Source: Brevirhabdus sp. (GTDB lineage: Bacteria > Pseudomonadota > Alphaproteobacteria > Rhodobacterales > Rhodobacteraceae). From it: a stretch of DNA of 64,000 bases. Location of the stretch: contig JAGXFH010000034.1 of assembly GCA_024637315.1 (NCBI GenBank), positions 310,001-374,000 of the forward strand. The letters run 5' to 3'. Each line of letters starts with the position of its first letter. The first letter of the stretch is position 1. The notes below the pieces were generated by a model, which had not been told where the DNA came from, made no database searches, and worked only from the letters and a program-made list of their open reading frames with translations. This document shows positions 38,002 to 46,608 of this stretch, piece by piece. The position numbers were made by a program, and so were the translations under genes.

Positions 38002-38823
38002 TCAGATTTCCTCGCGCACCTGTGCATAGACCAGAGCCGCGAAGATGCCGGTGCCGCCCAGCACGTTGCCTGCCAGGGCGGGCAGGATGCCGCCAAACAC
38101 CGCCGCAACGGGCCCAAGTTCGCCGCGCGCGACGAGGATGAACAATTCGGTCGACCCCGCCACCACATGCGACATGCCGCCGACGCCGATCACATAGGTC
38201 ACGATCACGATCATCAGCACCTCGCCCGCACCGTCCATCCGCGGCAGGATCCAGACCAGCGCGGCGATAAGAAAACCGGCCGGAATACCCCAGGCGAAAT
38301 GCTCGAACGCCGTCGCTGCTGCATAATGGCGCGACACGGCGAGGACGCCCTCGAACCGCGCCTCGGGCAGGATATTGACATAGACCAGAACCAGCGCGGC
38401 AGCGGCGCAGCCCACCAGGTTGGCGGTAAACACGATGCCCCAAAGCCGCGCGGTCTGCAGCAACTTCGCCCGGCTCCCATCAAGAAAAAGCGGCAGGATC
38501 GGGGTGATCGTGTTTTCCGTGAACAGCTGCATCCGCCCGAGGATCACGATCAGGAAACCCACCGTGTAACCGAGGTTCGAGACACCCGCAGCCCAGTCGG
38601 CATCGGGAAGGATCGACGTGAGGATCCCCTTGCCCAACACCGAGGTGCTGATTGCCAATCCCGCTGCGACGCCGGACCACCAGAGTGAGCTGAACGGCCG
38701 GGACAGCTCGTTTTCTCCATCCCGGCGAATGGCCTCGAAATGGACCGAGGCGGGGGGCTTTTCAAACTCGTCCGCCTGCTCTTCTTCGTCGCGATCGAGC
38801 TTGGCTTTTTTCGACATGGCCAT
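38002..38823 (-). CDS. formate/nitrite transporter (FNT) family protein
   Basis: 273 residues: a charged N-terminus of about 45 residues, then six membrane helices typical of FNT channels (SSLWWSGVAAGLAIS, QLFTENTITPILPL, GIVFTANLVGCAAAAL, SHVVAGSTELF). The motif NLVG and the related NVLGG near the end are FNT half-repeats. It may carry formate, nitrite or hydrosulfide. It converges with the MFS gene. The internal ATG at 38817 is an alternative start given the GGAGG site. Confidence 0.88.
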   Translation of the reverse strand: MAMSKKAKLDRDEEEQADEFEKPPASVHFEAIRRDGENELSRPFSSLWWSGVAAGLAISTSVLGKGILTSILPDADWAAGVSNLGYTVGFLIVILGRMQLFTENTITPILPLFLDGSRAKLLQTARLWGIVFTANLVGCAAAALVLVYVNILPEARFEGVLAVSRHYAAATAFEHFAWGIPAGFLIAALVWILPRMDGAGEVLMIVIVTYVIGVGGMSHVVAGSTELFILVARGELGPVAAVFGGILPALAGNVLGGTGIFAALVYAQVREEI

Positions 38824-38925
38824 TAACCCTCCAAGCCCCCGCGATCAGATACGTCAGGGGGTGTTTGTTTTTGTCCGATGACAAATCGCGCGGGCATCGA
38901 ACCCTTGCAGAGCGCCTGCTTGCGT

Positions 38926-39699
38926 TCAGTCGCTTCCTTGTGTCTCGATCTTCAGCGGTTCGCCGCAATGCTTGCAATGAATCGCGTCGGGGTCGTGCCG
39001 GTTCAATCCGCATTCGGGGCATTTATACTTGATCTTGGACGGTTGGAAGATGGCGCGCGCCAATTGCACGAACAGCGCCACGCCCACCACCATGATGAAG
39101 ACCGCCAGCAGCTTGCCCCCCGGCGTCGTCATCGTGATGTCGCCGAAGCCGGTGGTGGTCAGCGTCGCCACCGTGAAGTAAAGCGCATCGATATACCCCT
39201 CGACACCGTCCTGTTCGTCGAAGGCGAGGACGAAGACCAAAGAGGTCGTGACGAAGATGAACACCAACAGGTTCACCGCGGCGAGGATGGCATCCTCGTG
39301 CCGGCGGAAGAACAAACTCTCTCGCCTGAGATCATGCAGCAGGTGATAGGATCGGATCAGCCGCAACCCCCGGAGAACCCGAAGAACGCCAAGGCTTTCG
39401 GTGAAAAGCGGCGCCAGAATAAGTGAGGCGACGACGATCAGGTCTGCCAACACGTAGATCCGGGTCAGTTCTCGACGGCGGTTCTCGCAAATCCAAAGCC
39501 GTGCTGCGAAATCCAGCAGGATCATCACGCCCAAAATGATGTTCAGCGCCGTGGTGAATGGCGTCGGGGACAAGGCGGCTGTCGCGATGAAATAGATGAT
39601 ACTCAGGGCATCGAAGACGATCAGCGCGTAGCGGAACCGCCGCGCGCGCTGATTTTGCCCGGTGTAAAGCAGCCGGATGTTTCGGTGTAGTTCCTTCAT
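38926..39699 (-). CDS. voltage-gated-type ion channel with C-terminal zinc ribbon
   Basis: 257 residues. Six helices with an S4-like segment (RVLRGLRLIRSYHLL) and pore loop TLTTTGFGDI, then a C-terminal zinc ribbon with CPECG and CKHCGE about 15 residues apart. The selectivity filter TTGFGD points to potassium. The frame is open to 39792, but ATG 39699 gives the usual N-terminus. Confidence 0.9.
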   Translation of the reverse strand: MKELHRNIRLLYTGQNQRARRFRYALIVFDALSIIYFIATAALSPTPFTTALNIILGVMILLDFAARLWICENRRRELTRIYVLADLIVVASLILAPLFTESLGVLRVLRGLRLIRSYHLLHDLRRESLFFRRHEDAILAAVNLLVFIFVTTSLVFVLAFDEQDGVEGYIDALYFTVATLTTTGFGDITMTTPGGKLLAVFIMVVGVALFVQLARAIFQPSKIKYKCPECGLNRHDPDAIHCKHCGEPLKIETQGSD

Positions 39700-39841
39700 C
39701 ACGAGACGATAATGCAAAAACGACGGACAAGGCAGACACAAATTGTCGGTGAAAGGCGCAGGCGGGCAGGACGCGTGCGGCCGCCATCGCACGGATAGGC
39801 AACGTAGTCGGGGCGGCGCGGGGCCGCCCCGACCGGGTGTA

Positions 39842-41509
39842 TCAACGCGGTTCGCTCATCAGGCCGCGCACGATGGCGTAGCAGGCCCCGAGCAACACGA
39901 TGGTGAACGGCAGGCCAGTGGACACGGCCATGGCCTGCAGCGCGGCCAACCCGCCGCCAAGCAGCAGCGCGATTGCGACGAGGCCCTCGAAGCTGGCCCA
40001 GAACACCCGCTGGGGTGTCGGTGCGTTCACTTTGCCGCCCGCCGCGATCGTGTCGATCACAAGGCTGCCAGAGTCCGACGAGGTGACGAAGAACACCACC
40101 ACCAGTACGATACCGACCAACGAGGTCAGGCCGGTCAGCGGTAGTTGCGTCAGCATCTCGAACATCTTGAGTTCCAGCGCAGCATCCTGAACCCCGGTGA
40201 AGCCGTCATTGACCACCTGGCCGATGGCGGTGCCGCCCAGTGCGGTCATCCACAATACCGAAAGGATGGTGGGAACGATCAGAACCGCAATCAGGAATTC
40301 GCGCACCGTGCGGCCGCGGCTGACACGGGCGATGAACATGCCGACGAACGGTGACCAGCTGATCCACCAGGCCCAGTAGAAGGCGGTCCAGCCCGAGGCA
40401 AAGTTGGCGTCTTCGCGCCCAAAGGGCATCGACAGGGCCGGCAGATATTCACCGTAGGCCAGGAGGTTCGAGAAGAAGCCCTTGGCGATTTCCATCGTCG
40501 GGCCGAATGCGACCACGAAGACCAGCAGGATCGCTGCCAGCGCCATGTTGATTTCGGACAGACGCTTGACCCCGGCATCAAGGCCCGCCACCACCGAGAC
40601 GAGCGCGATGATGGTGATCACGATGATCAGGGTGATCAAGGCGGTGTTGGATGTCGGGAGGCCGAAGAGAAAGTTCAGGCCGGCTGCGGATTGCTGCGCA
40701 CCGATGCCCAACGAGGTAGCCAATCCGAAGATCGTCGAGAAGATCGCGAGAATATCGATCACGTTGCCCGGCCAACCCCAGACGCGCTCTCCGAAAATCG
40801 GATAGAAGCACGACCGAAGCGTCAGCGGCAGACCCTTGTTGTAGGAAAACAGCGCCAGCGCCAGCGCCACGACAGCATAGATCGCCCAGGGGTGCAGACC
40901 CCAGTGGAAGATCGTCGCCGCCATGCCAAGACGCATCGACTCGGCCACGTCACCCTCGGCGCCGCCAAGCGGTGCCCAGTCGGTCCGGACGCCGTCCTCG
41001 CCGACCGATATTCCGCCCATCGACGTGCCGAAATGGCTCATCGGCTCTGATACACCGTAGAACATGAGTCCGATGCCCATGCCTGCGGCGAAGAGCATCG
41101 AGAACCAGCCGATATAGCTGTAGGATGGTGCCGCGTCAGGGCCGCCAAGGCGCACCTTGCCAAGCGGCGAAACGATCAGGAACAGGCAAAGAAGCACGAA
41201 GATGTTGCCGGACAGCAGGAAGAACCAGTCGAGGTTGCCGGTCAGCCAGTCGCGAAGCGCCAAGAACATCGGCTCGAGCGCGGACTGATAGGCCATCGTG
41301 AGGAACGTGAAGGCGACGATCCCCAGCGCCGACACGGTGAACACGACCTGGTGGATGTCGAATTCCAGCTTCCACGAGCTTGCGACGTTGTCCTGACCGA
41401 TTTCGTATTCGGTCTCGATGATCTGGGTATCGCCCTCGGGTTCGGGGATGGGCTCGACTTCCGTCTGGTCCTCCAGCTCGGAGTCGGGATTGTTGTTATC
41501 CTGGTTCAT
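39842..41509 (-). CDS. BCCT family betaine/choline/DMSP-type transporter
   Basis: 555 residues, twelve helices, with the signature GMGIGLMFYGVSEPMSHF and the tryptophan-rich helix FYWAWWISWSPFVGMFIARVSRGR. An acidic N-terminus of about 60 residues precedes the first helix. BCCT carriers import glycine betaine, choline, carnitine or DMSP with sodium or protons. The ATG at 41509 has a GGAG site. In a DMSP-degrading strain DMSP uptake is plausible; the substrate cannot be read from the sequence. Confidence 0.93.
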   Translation of the reverse strand: MNQDNNNPDSELEDQTEVEPIPEPEGDTQIIETEYEIGQDNVASSWKLEFDIHQVVFTVSALGIVAFTFLTMAYQSALEPMFLALRDWLTGNLDWFFLLSGNIFVLLCLFLIVSPLGKVRLGGPDAAPSYSYIGWFSMLFAAGMGIGLMFYGVSEPMSHFGTSMGGISVGEDGVRTDWAPLGGAEGDVAESMRLGMAATIFHWGLHPWAIYAVVALALALFSYNKGLPLTLRSCFYPIFGERVWGWPGNVIDILAIFSTIFGLATSLGIGAQQSAAGLNFLFGLPTSNTALITLIIVITIIALVSVVAGLDAGVKRLSEINMALAAILLVFVVAFGPTMEIAKGFFSNLLAYGEYLPALSMPFGREDANFASGWTAFYWAWWISWSPFVGMFIARVSRGRTVREFLIAVLIVPTILSVLWMTALGGTAIGQVVNDGFTGVQDAALELKMFEMLTQLPLTGLTSLVGIVLVVVFFVTSSDSGSLVIDTIAAGGKVNAPTPQRVFWASFEGLVAIALLLGGGLAALQAMAVSTGLPFTIVLLGACYAIVRGLMSEPR

Positions 41510-41534
41510 AATTTTCTCCGGGTTAATGACTGAT

Positions 41535-41951
41535 TCAGCGCACGACGAAGACAGAGACATCCGCGTGCGATGCCATCTTGCCGCCATGAGAAGGCCAGAC
41601 CGCGTTCAGCACATTGGGAACATGTGACGCCATCACGACAAGGTCGGCGCCGATTTCCTCGATCGCATCATGCAAGATGCCGTCGATCTGGACGGCAGGG
41701 TCATGCGCGACATAGCTTTTCGAGGCGACGCCTCCGGACAACCCTTCGCCCTGGCTCTGCGCGAAGGCCGCCAGTTTCTTGTCGAACTCCGCCGGAGTGT
41801 GCGCGGCGCCTCCGGGCAGTTCCGAGGTGACGGCGACGAACGTAAGCTTTGCACCGAACTGGGTTGCCAGGGACTTCGCCGTTTCGATCGCTTTTCCAAG
41901 TCGGTCTGCATGTTCCAGATCGACCGGGACCATGATGTGCGAATAGGTCAT
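41535..41951 (-). CDS. universal stress protein UspA family
   Basis: 138 residues. Rossmann-like USP fold: SHIMVPVDLEHADRLGKAIETA at the start and LVVMASHVPNVLNAVW, SHADVSVFVVR at the end; the glycine-rich ATP motif is partly degenerate (SHGGKMASH). The ATG at 41951 lies below an AAGGA site. It precedes the BCCT gene by 25 nt on the same strand, as in osmolyte transporters such as TeaABC/TeaD, so it may regulate that carrier. Confidence 0.9.
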   Translation of the reverse strand: MTYSHIMVPVDLEHADRLGKAIETAKSLATQFGAKLTFVAVTSELPGGAAHTPAEFDKKLAAFAQSQGEGLSGGVASKSYVAHDPAVQIDGILHDAIEEIGADLVVMASHVPNVLNAVWPSHGGKMASHADVSVFVVR

Positions 41952-42608
41952 CCGGGTATCCTTTTTCAATGGTATCTCAATCTATTGAACAAAGGGTCTT
42001 AGACTTTGATACGGTCAATTGCTACCCGACCGCCGAAAAAGTTTGGGGGCACCGCCCAGGCAAACCTCGTTTTGCATTCCCCCTTTCAAGCCGCAATCCG
42101 GATGCGGATCGGGCCGGACCGCGAAACGGCCACGCAGCCGCTCCAGGGGCCCCGAATGCAGACAGCGCGGGTCGCCATGGCCGTTGATAAAAAGGGCAAT
42201 GGCGGCGTCAGTCTGCCTGGCTGTCTGCCGGGTTCCGTGCCAGATCAGCTCTGCCTTTATTGTTCCGCAGGACGTCCGGTCCGACCAGTGTTTCGGTCCG
42301 ATTTTTGCTGGGGATGCGCACCGGAAAGCAGACCGGAACCGGCAACGACAGACCGCGCCGTATCCAGCCTCAAGCGTCATCGCTACGCGCTCACCAGCCC
42401 ACTGACGGGGCGGCAGGCGGCATTCGATTCGGGTATAGGTTTCGAAGCTTTCGCTTTCGATCAATGGCGCAGGGGCGCAAAGCGCATATGAGGCTCGGAC
42501 GGCAATCCTTGGCGGGCCGGAAACCCCGTCCCTGCCCCTGCCCCTACCCCGGCGAGGCACGCAACAATTCGGCATCCCTGGCCTTCAACGCCGCTGGTTT
42601 CGGCAGTG
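41952..42608. other. long intergenic region, no gene recognised
   Basis: About 655 nt. Frames on both strands have biased, shadow-like composition and no ribosome binding site. It includes a short run of CCCCTG-like hexamers at about 42530-42550. An FNR-like sequence near 42006 has a 3-base spacer and was not accepted. Confidence 0.5.
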
Positions 42609-43649
42609 CTAGCGCCCGTAGAGCTGCCGCGCTTCGGCATGGCTCAGAAGCCGGCGCTGCCGTTCGTCCCATAGCTGCAGCTTGACGCAAGCGAAGCTTT
42701 CCATCACGCTCAGCCGCTGCGCCTCTGCCAGTGCCGGATGGTCGTGTAGCACCTCGGTCAGCCGATAGAACGGGATCCGCGCGTAAAGGTGGTGCACGTG
42801 GTGGACCCCGATATTGCCGGTCAGCCAGCGCAGCACACCCGGCAGCACGTAATGCGAACTGCCATGCAGCGCCGCATCATGAAGTTGCCAGTCGGTAGCG
42901 TGGTCCCACTGGGTCTCCTCGAATTGGTGCTGCACATAGAACAGCCAGACACCGACCGAGGCGGCGACCATGCTGGTCGGCAGAAACACCAGCAGGAACG
43001 GCATCAATCCGCCAAACCAGATGATCAGCGCCAGCGCCAGCCCGATCGCGGCATTGGTGCCCATCGCGCTGACCCAGTATTTCGCACCCGCTCGCATCAA
43101 CCCGATCGGCAGCCGGTTCTGCAACATGAACAGATAGGCCGGTCCCAGCCCGAACAACACCAGCGGATGCCGGTAGAGCCTGTATACCAGCCGACCCCAA
43201 GGCGACAGTTCCCGGTATTCCTCGACCGTCAGCGTATGCACGTCGCCCATGCCGCGTTTGTCGAGATTGCCCGATGCCGAGTGGTGGATCGAGTGCGTCC
43301 GCTTCCAGACATCGTAAGGCGTCAGGGTCAGAACCCCCAGCGCTCGGCCAATCCAGTCCCCGACATGACGATTGTTGAAAAAGGCACTGTGACCGCAATC
43401 ATGCTGGATGATGAAAAGCCGCAGCAGAAAGCCGCCGTTGACAACCGCGATCACCGCGGCCAGCCAGTAACTGATCGACAGCGCCAGCCAAGCCGCCACC
43501 CAAAGCGCCAGAAACGCCGCCATGGTGACACCCAATTCAAAAGTGCTTCGCAGTTGGTTGGGGCTGCGATAACGCGCCAGGATGTTGACCCAGTCCCGCG
43601 CATCGCCGGTTACAGACGCCGATGCCTGCCGCCCAGAAGTATCGTCCAT
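42609..43649 (-). CDS. membrane fatty acid desaturase
   Basis: 346 residues with four to six membrane helices and the three histidine boxes: HDCGH, HSIHH and HHVHH, which bind two irons. It introduces a double bond into acyl chains of membrane lipids, using electrons from a ferredoxin- or cytochrome-type donor. It is a single gene with no close partner. Confidence 0.93.
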   Translation of the reverse strand: MDDTSGRQASASVTGDARDWVNILARYRSPNQLRSTFELGVTMAAFLALWVAAWLALSISYWLAAVIAVVNGGFLLRLFIIQHDCGHSAFFNNRHVGDWIGRALGVLTLTPYDVWKRTHSIHHSASGNLDKRGMGDVHTLTVEEYRELSPWGRLVYRLYRHPLVLFGLGPAYLFMLQNRLPIGLMRAGAKYWVSAMGTNAAIGLALALIIWFGGLMPFLLVFLPTSMVAASVGVWLFYVQHQFEETQWDHATDWQLHDAALHGSSHYVLPGVLRWLTGNIGVHHVHHLYARIPFYRLTEVLHDHPALAEAQRLSVMESFACVKLQLWDERQRRLLSHAEARQLYGR

Positions 43650-43766
43650 TACCCGCCTGTCGGTTTCTTGTTGTTGACCCTGTTCCTACAGCATCCATGA
43701 AACCACACAAGGCTTAACACTTCATGATGTTGCGTCAAATCAGCCACCTGCCTGCCTGCGAAACGC

Positions 43767-43790
43767 AAAAGGGCCGCCCCAAAGCGGCCC
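43767..43790 (-). terminator. rho-independent terminator of tig
   Basis: On the minus strand GGGCCGC-TTTGGG-GCGGCCC is followed by TTTT. It lies 26 nt below the tig stop. Confidence 0.85.
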
Positions 43791-43815
43791 CCTGTGCTGT
43801 GACGAAACCAAGGCA

Positions 43816-45147
43816 TTATTCGTCCTCTAGCGCCTCGATGGCCTTTTGCAGCGCTTCCTTCGTGACGGTCTTTTCATTCACCTCGGCCTGCTCGAAAACA
43901 TAGTCGACGACCTTGTCCTCGAAAATCGGCGCCTGGATCTGCTGGCGCATCTGCGGATTCTTCTGCACGAATTCGAAGAACTGCCGCTCCTGACCGGGAT
44001 ATTGCCGGGCCTGGGTCATCACCGCCTGGGTCATCTCGGCGTCAGAGACCTCGACCTTCTGCGCGCGCCCCAGTTCGGCCAGCAACAGGCCCAGCCGCAC
44101 CCGGCGCTCGGCCAGCTTAACATGCTCTTCGCTCGGGGTGATCTCGGGGTGATCATGTCCCTTGTGATCCGGGTTTTCCTCGTGCCACAGCTGATGCGCG
44201 ATCTGGCCCGCCTCGGCATCGACCAGCGTCTTGGGCAGATCGAACGATACCAGCTTGTCCAGCGCATCAAGCAATCCGCGCTTCATGACCTGACGCGAAG
44301 CACCCTGATATTCGGCCTCCAGCCGCTCGGCGATCTGCGCCTTCAGCGCAGCCAGATCCTCGGCGCCGAACTGCTTGGCCAGGTCGTCGTTGATCTCGGC
44401 GGGCTTCGGTTCCTTGACCGCTTTTACCGTGCAGGCAAAGACCGCGTCCTTGCCGGCCAGATTGGCGGCGCCGTATTCCTTCGGGAAGGCGACCTTGACC
44501 TCGACCTCGTCACCGGCCTTGACACCTATCAGCTGCTCTTCAAATCCGGGGATGAAGGAATTGGAGCCCAGCACCAGCGGATAATCTTCGGCCGCCCCGC
44601 CTTCAAAGGCTTCGCCGTCGACCTTGCCGACGAAATCGATCACCACCTGATCGCCGTCCTTCGACTTGGCGCCCTTCTTGCGGTCCTCGAAATTCTGCGC
44701 GTTCTTGGCGAGGTTTTCCAGCGCCTCGTCGATATCCTTGTCTTCGGCCTTCACCACAAGCTTTTCCAGCTTGACCTTCGACAGATCGACCTCGGGGATC
44801 TCGGGCAGCGCCTCATAGCTCATCTCGACCTGAACGTCGTCGCCTTCCTTCCAGTCATCGTTGGTCATCTTGACCTCGGGCTGCATCGCAGGGCGGTCGC
44901 CGGTATCCTCGAAATGCTTCGACATCGCACCGTCGATGCTTTCCTGCATCGCGTCGCCCAGAACCCGCGGGCCGAACTGCTTCTTGAGAAGCGCCATCGG
45001 CACCTTTCCCTTGCGAAAGCCCTTCATTTCCACGTCAGGCTGCGCCTCGACCAGCTTTTCGTTGACCTTTGCATCCAACTCGGCCGCCGTCACGGTGATC
45101 TGGTAGCCGCGCTTCAATCCGTCCTTCTGGGTCTCGGTGACCTGCAT
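43816..45147 (-). CDS. tig: trigger factor (ribosome-associated chaperone and prolyl isomerase)
   Basis: 443 residues. The ribosome-binding signature is [19 protein letters not shown] near residue 40; a FKBP-type isomerase domain follows ([21 protein letters not shown]) and a long helical C-terminal arm. It binds nascent chains at the ribosome exit tunnel. An AAAGGACGAG site precedes the ATG and a terminator follows. The gene stands alone. Confidence 0.97.
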   Translation of the reverse strand: MQVTETQKDGLKRGYQITVTAAELDAKVNEKLVEAQPDVEMKGFRKGKVPMALLKKQFGPRVLGDAMQESIDGAMSKHFEDTGDRPAMQPEVKMTNDDWKEGDDVQVEMSYEALPEIPEVDLSKVKLEKLVVKAEDKDIDEALENLAKNAQNFEDRKKGAKSKDGDQVVIDFVGKVDGEAFEGGAAEDYPLVLGSNSFIPGFEEQLIGVKAGDEVEVKVAFPKEYGAANLAGKDAVFACTVKAVKEPKPAEINDDLAKQFGAEDLAALKAQIAERLEAEYQGASRQVMKRGLLDALDKLVSFDLPKTLVDAEAGQIAHQLWHEENPDHKGHDHPEITPSEEHVKLAERRVRLGLLLAELGRAQKVEVSDAEMTQAVMTQARQYPGQERQFFEFVQKNPQMRQQIQAPIFEDKVVDYVFEQAEVNEKTVTKEALQKAIEALEDE

Positions 45148-45262
45148 GTCTCGTCCTTTTCAACGTCAACAGGGCCGCTGGCGCAGCCCCTCAAGAATTC
45201 AGCCGCCCTTCTAGGGGCGAGAGGGCTTGGGCGCAAGGCGAAAAGGGGCGGTTCAGCGGTGC

Positions 45263-45715
45263 CTAGCGCAGCCGGAACCGGGTTCGCAGACCGAGGCCGA
45301 GGAAGAACAGCAGCAGGACGCCGAAGACCGATTGAAATCCCGCCGCACGCTTGATCGGCCAGTCCAGTGCGGCAAGAAACCCCCGGTCGCTACAGGTTCT
45401 TCCGAACGCAAAGCCCGACATTGTGCTGGAGATGCTTAGACCTGCCGCCGCTACCCAGCGATTCTCAACGCTTTGTCCGGTCTCGGCGAAATCGGACGAC
45501 CCGAAATAACCTGCGTAAAGTATCGTTCCCGCAATCAGGTCCGGTGGAAGAAACGTCGGCACTGGTTCAGGGTACCTACCGTCAAGGGACCTGTCGCACT
45601 CCGCACACAGCACGAAGGTCCGGTTGCAGCGGCTAGCCCCAACTTTGCAAAAGCCCCTTCCTGCGTTTGGCCCGAGAGCAACAGTCTGCCCACCACAGCA
45701 CAAGTAGGGGATCAT
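45263..45715 (-). CDS. hypothetical protein with C-terminal membrane helix
   Basis: 150 residues, family not recognised. The C-terminus (LDWPIKRAAGFQSVFGVLLLFFLGLGLRTRFRLR region) carries one membrane helix and a basic tail. The N-terminal half has many cysteines (LCCGG, GFC, VLCAEC) and lower GC. It may be a real small membrane protein, or an old C-terminus joined to unrelated sequence. Confidence 0.45.
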   Translation of the reverse strand: MIPYLCCGGQTVALGPNAGRGFCKVGASRCNRTFVLCAECDRSLDGRYPEPVPTFLPPDLIAGTILYAGYFGSSDFAETGQSVENRWVAAAGLSISSTMSGFAFGRTCSDRGFLAALDWPIKRAAGFQSVFGVLLLFFLGLGLRTRFRLR

Positions 45716-45780
45716 CTGGAGGATAACAAACCAACTAAGGTCGTTAAGTATTTATTTTATATAGATTTTGGAAACTTCAT

Positions 45781-45865
45781 TGGTGCGGGTGGAGGGACTT
45801 GAACCCCCACGCCTTGCGGCGCCAGAACCTAAATCTGGTGCGTCTACCAATTTCGCCACACCCGC
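45781..45865 (-). tRNA. tRNA-Leu (anticodon UAG)
   Basis: Acceptor stem GCGGGTG pairs with CACCCGC, the anticodon arm is CCAGA-TTTAGGT-TCTGG with UAG, and the long variable arm GCGCCGCAAGGCGT is typical of a type II leucine tRNA. The T arm holds GGTTCAAGTCC. The CCA end is encoded. Confidence 0.95.
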
Positions 45866-45998
45866 ATGTACGGTCGCCTTCTAGCAAAGCCGCCACAGGG
45901 ATGCGAGTGGAAATCACGGCCGCCAAAAAACGCTATGCGCAAGGGAATTTTTACCCTAACCTGACAAAAAAAGACGAGGCAGAACAAGGGGCAGCCCA

Positions 45999-46508
45999 AT
46001 GTCAGTGATGACTGCAGGGCGGAACACGGGGGCAATGCCCGTGCGCCGCCGATTTCCATCAAGTGGCGGACTTTGCGAAGGCACGCATGTGAGAACGCTG
46101 GAAGGCGATCTTCCGGTCGAGTATCTTTGCGAAGGTGACATGATCGTGACCCGTGTGGGCGCACGCGCTTTGCGGCGCATCACCACCAGGCCATTGCAAG
46201 ACAAGCATATTCTGGTGTTGCGCTCGGCGATCGGCCGCGGTCGCCCGGCGCGAGATCTCTACCTTGCGCCCGGACAGGCGGTACATCTGGCCGACTGGCG
46301 CGGCAGTCGGATCTTCGGTTCTGACCAGCGCTCGATCGCGTTGGCGCAACTGGTCGATCATGACTTCATCCAGTGGTCCGAGCACCCCGAGGACCTGCTG
46401 GTCTACGAGCTGGAATTCCTTACCCAGCAGGTGTTCTACGCCGAAGGTCTGGAAGTGATGAGCGCCGACCAGCCATTCCGCGTCATCGAGGGCATGGCCG
46501 CCGCCTAG
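45999..46508 (+). CDS. Hint domain protein
   Basis: 169 residues. GLCEGTHVRTLEGDLPVEYLCEGDMIVT is the start of a Hedgehog/intein-type domain, and APGQAVHLADWR is its second motif. Proteins of this short type are frequent in roseobacters and are usually annotated as Hint-domain proteins of unknown role. No self-splicing asparagine is seen at the C-terminus. It converges with nnrD. Confidence 0.85.
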   Translation: MSVMTAGRNTGAMPVRRRFPSSGGLCEGTHVRTLEGDLPVEYLCEGDMIVTRVGARALRRITTRPLQDKHILVLRSAIGRGRPARDLYLAPGQAVHLADWRGSRIFGSDQRSIALAQLVDHDFIQWSEHPEDLLVYELEFLTQQVFYAEGLEVMSADQPFRVIEGMAAA

Positions 46509-46518
46509 AGGGCGTTGC

Positions 46519-46535
46519 GCTGAACTGCGTTCAGC
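46519..46535. terminator. possible stem-loop between Hint gene and nnrD
   Basis: GCTGAAC-TGC-GTTCAGC is a perfect seven-base stem between two convergent stops. No U-run follows on either strand, so a terminator role is weakly supported. Confidence 0.3.
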
Positions 46536-46608
46536 TCTCCCGTTCTATCCGTTCGTCTTGTCGCATGTTTTGCGTGAAAGACTGGTCCGCACTATTTCGC
46601 GACATGCT

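Noticed and set aside
42007-42020. TTGATACGGTCAA as FNR box upstream of uspA
   Set aside because: The spacer is 3 bases instead of 4, and the other half-sites around it do not fit.
42530-42550. Short CCCCTG-type hexamer repeat
   Set aside because: Only about three imperfect copies; no sign of a repeat array or CRISPR.
42015-42575. 186-residue minus-strand frame in the gap before the desaturase
   Set aside because: No motif, no ribosome binding site, and cysteine/arginine-rich composition like a chance frame.
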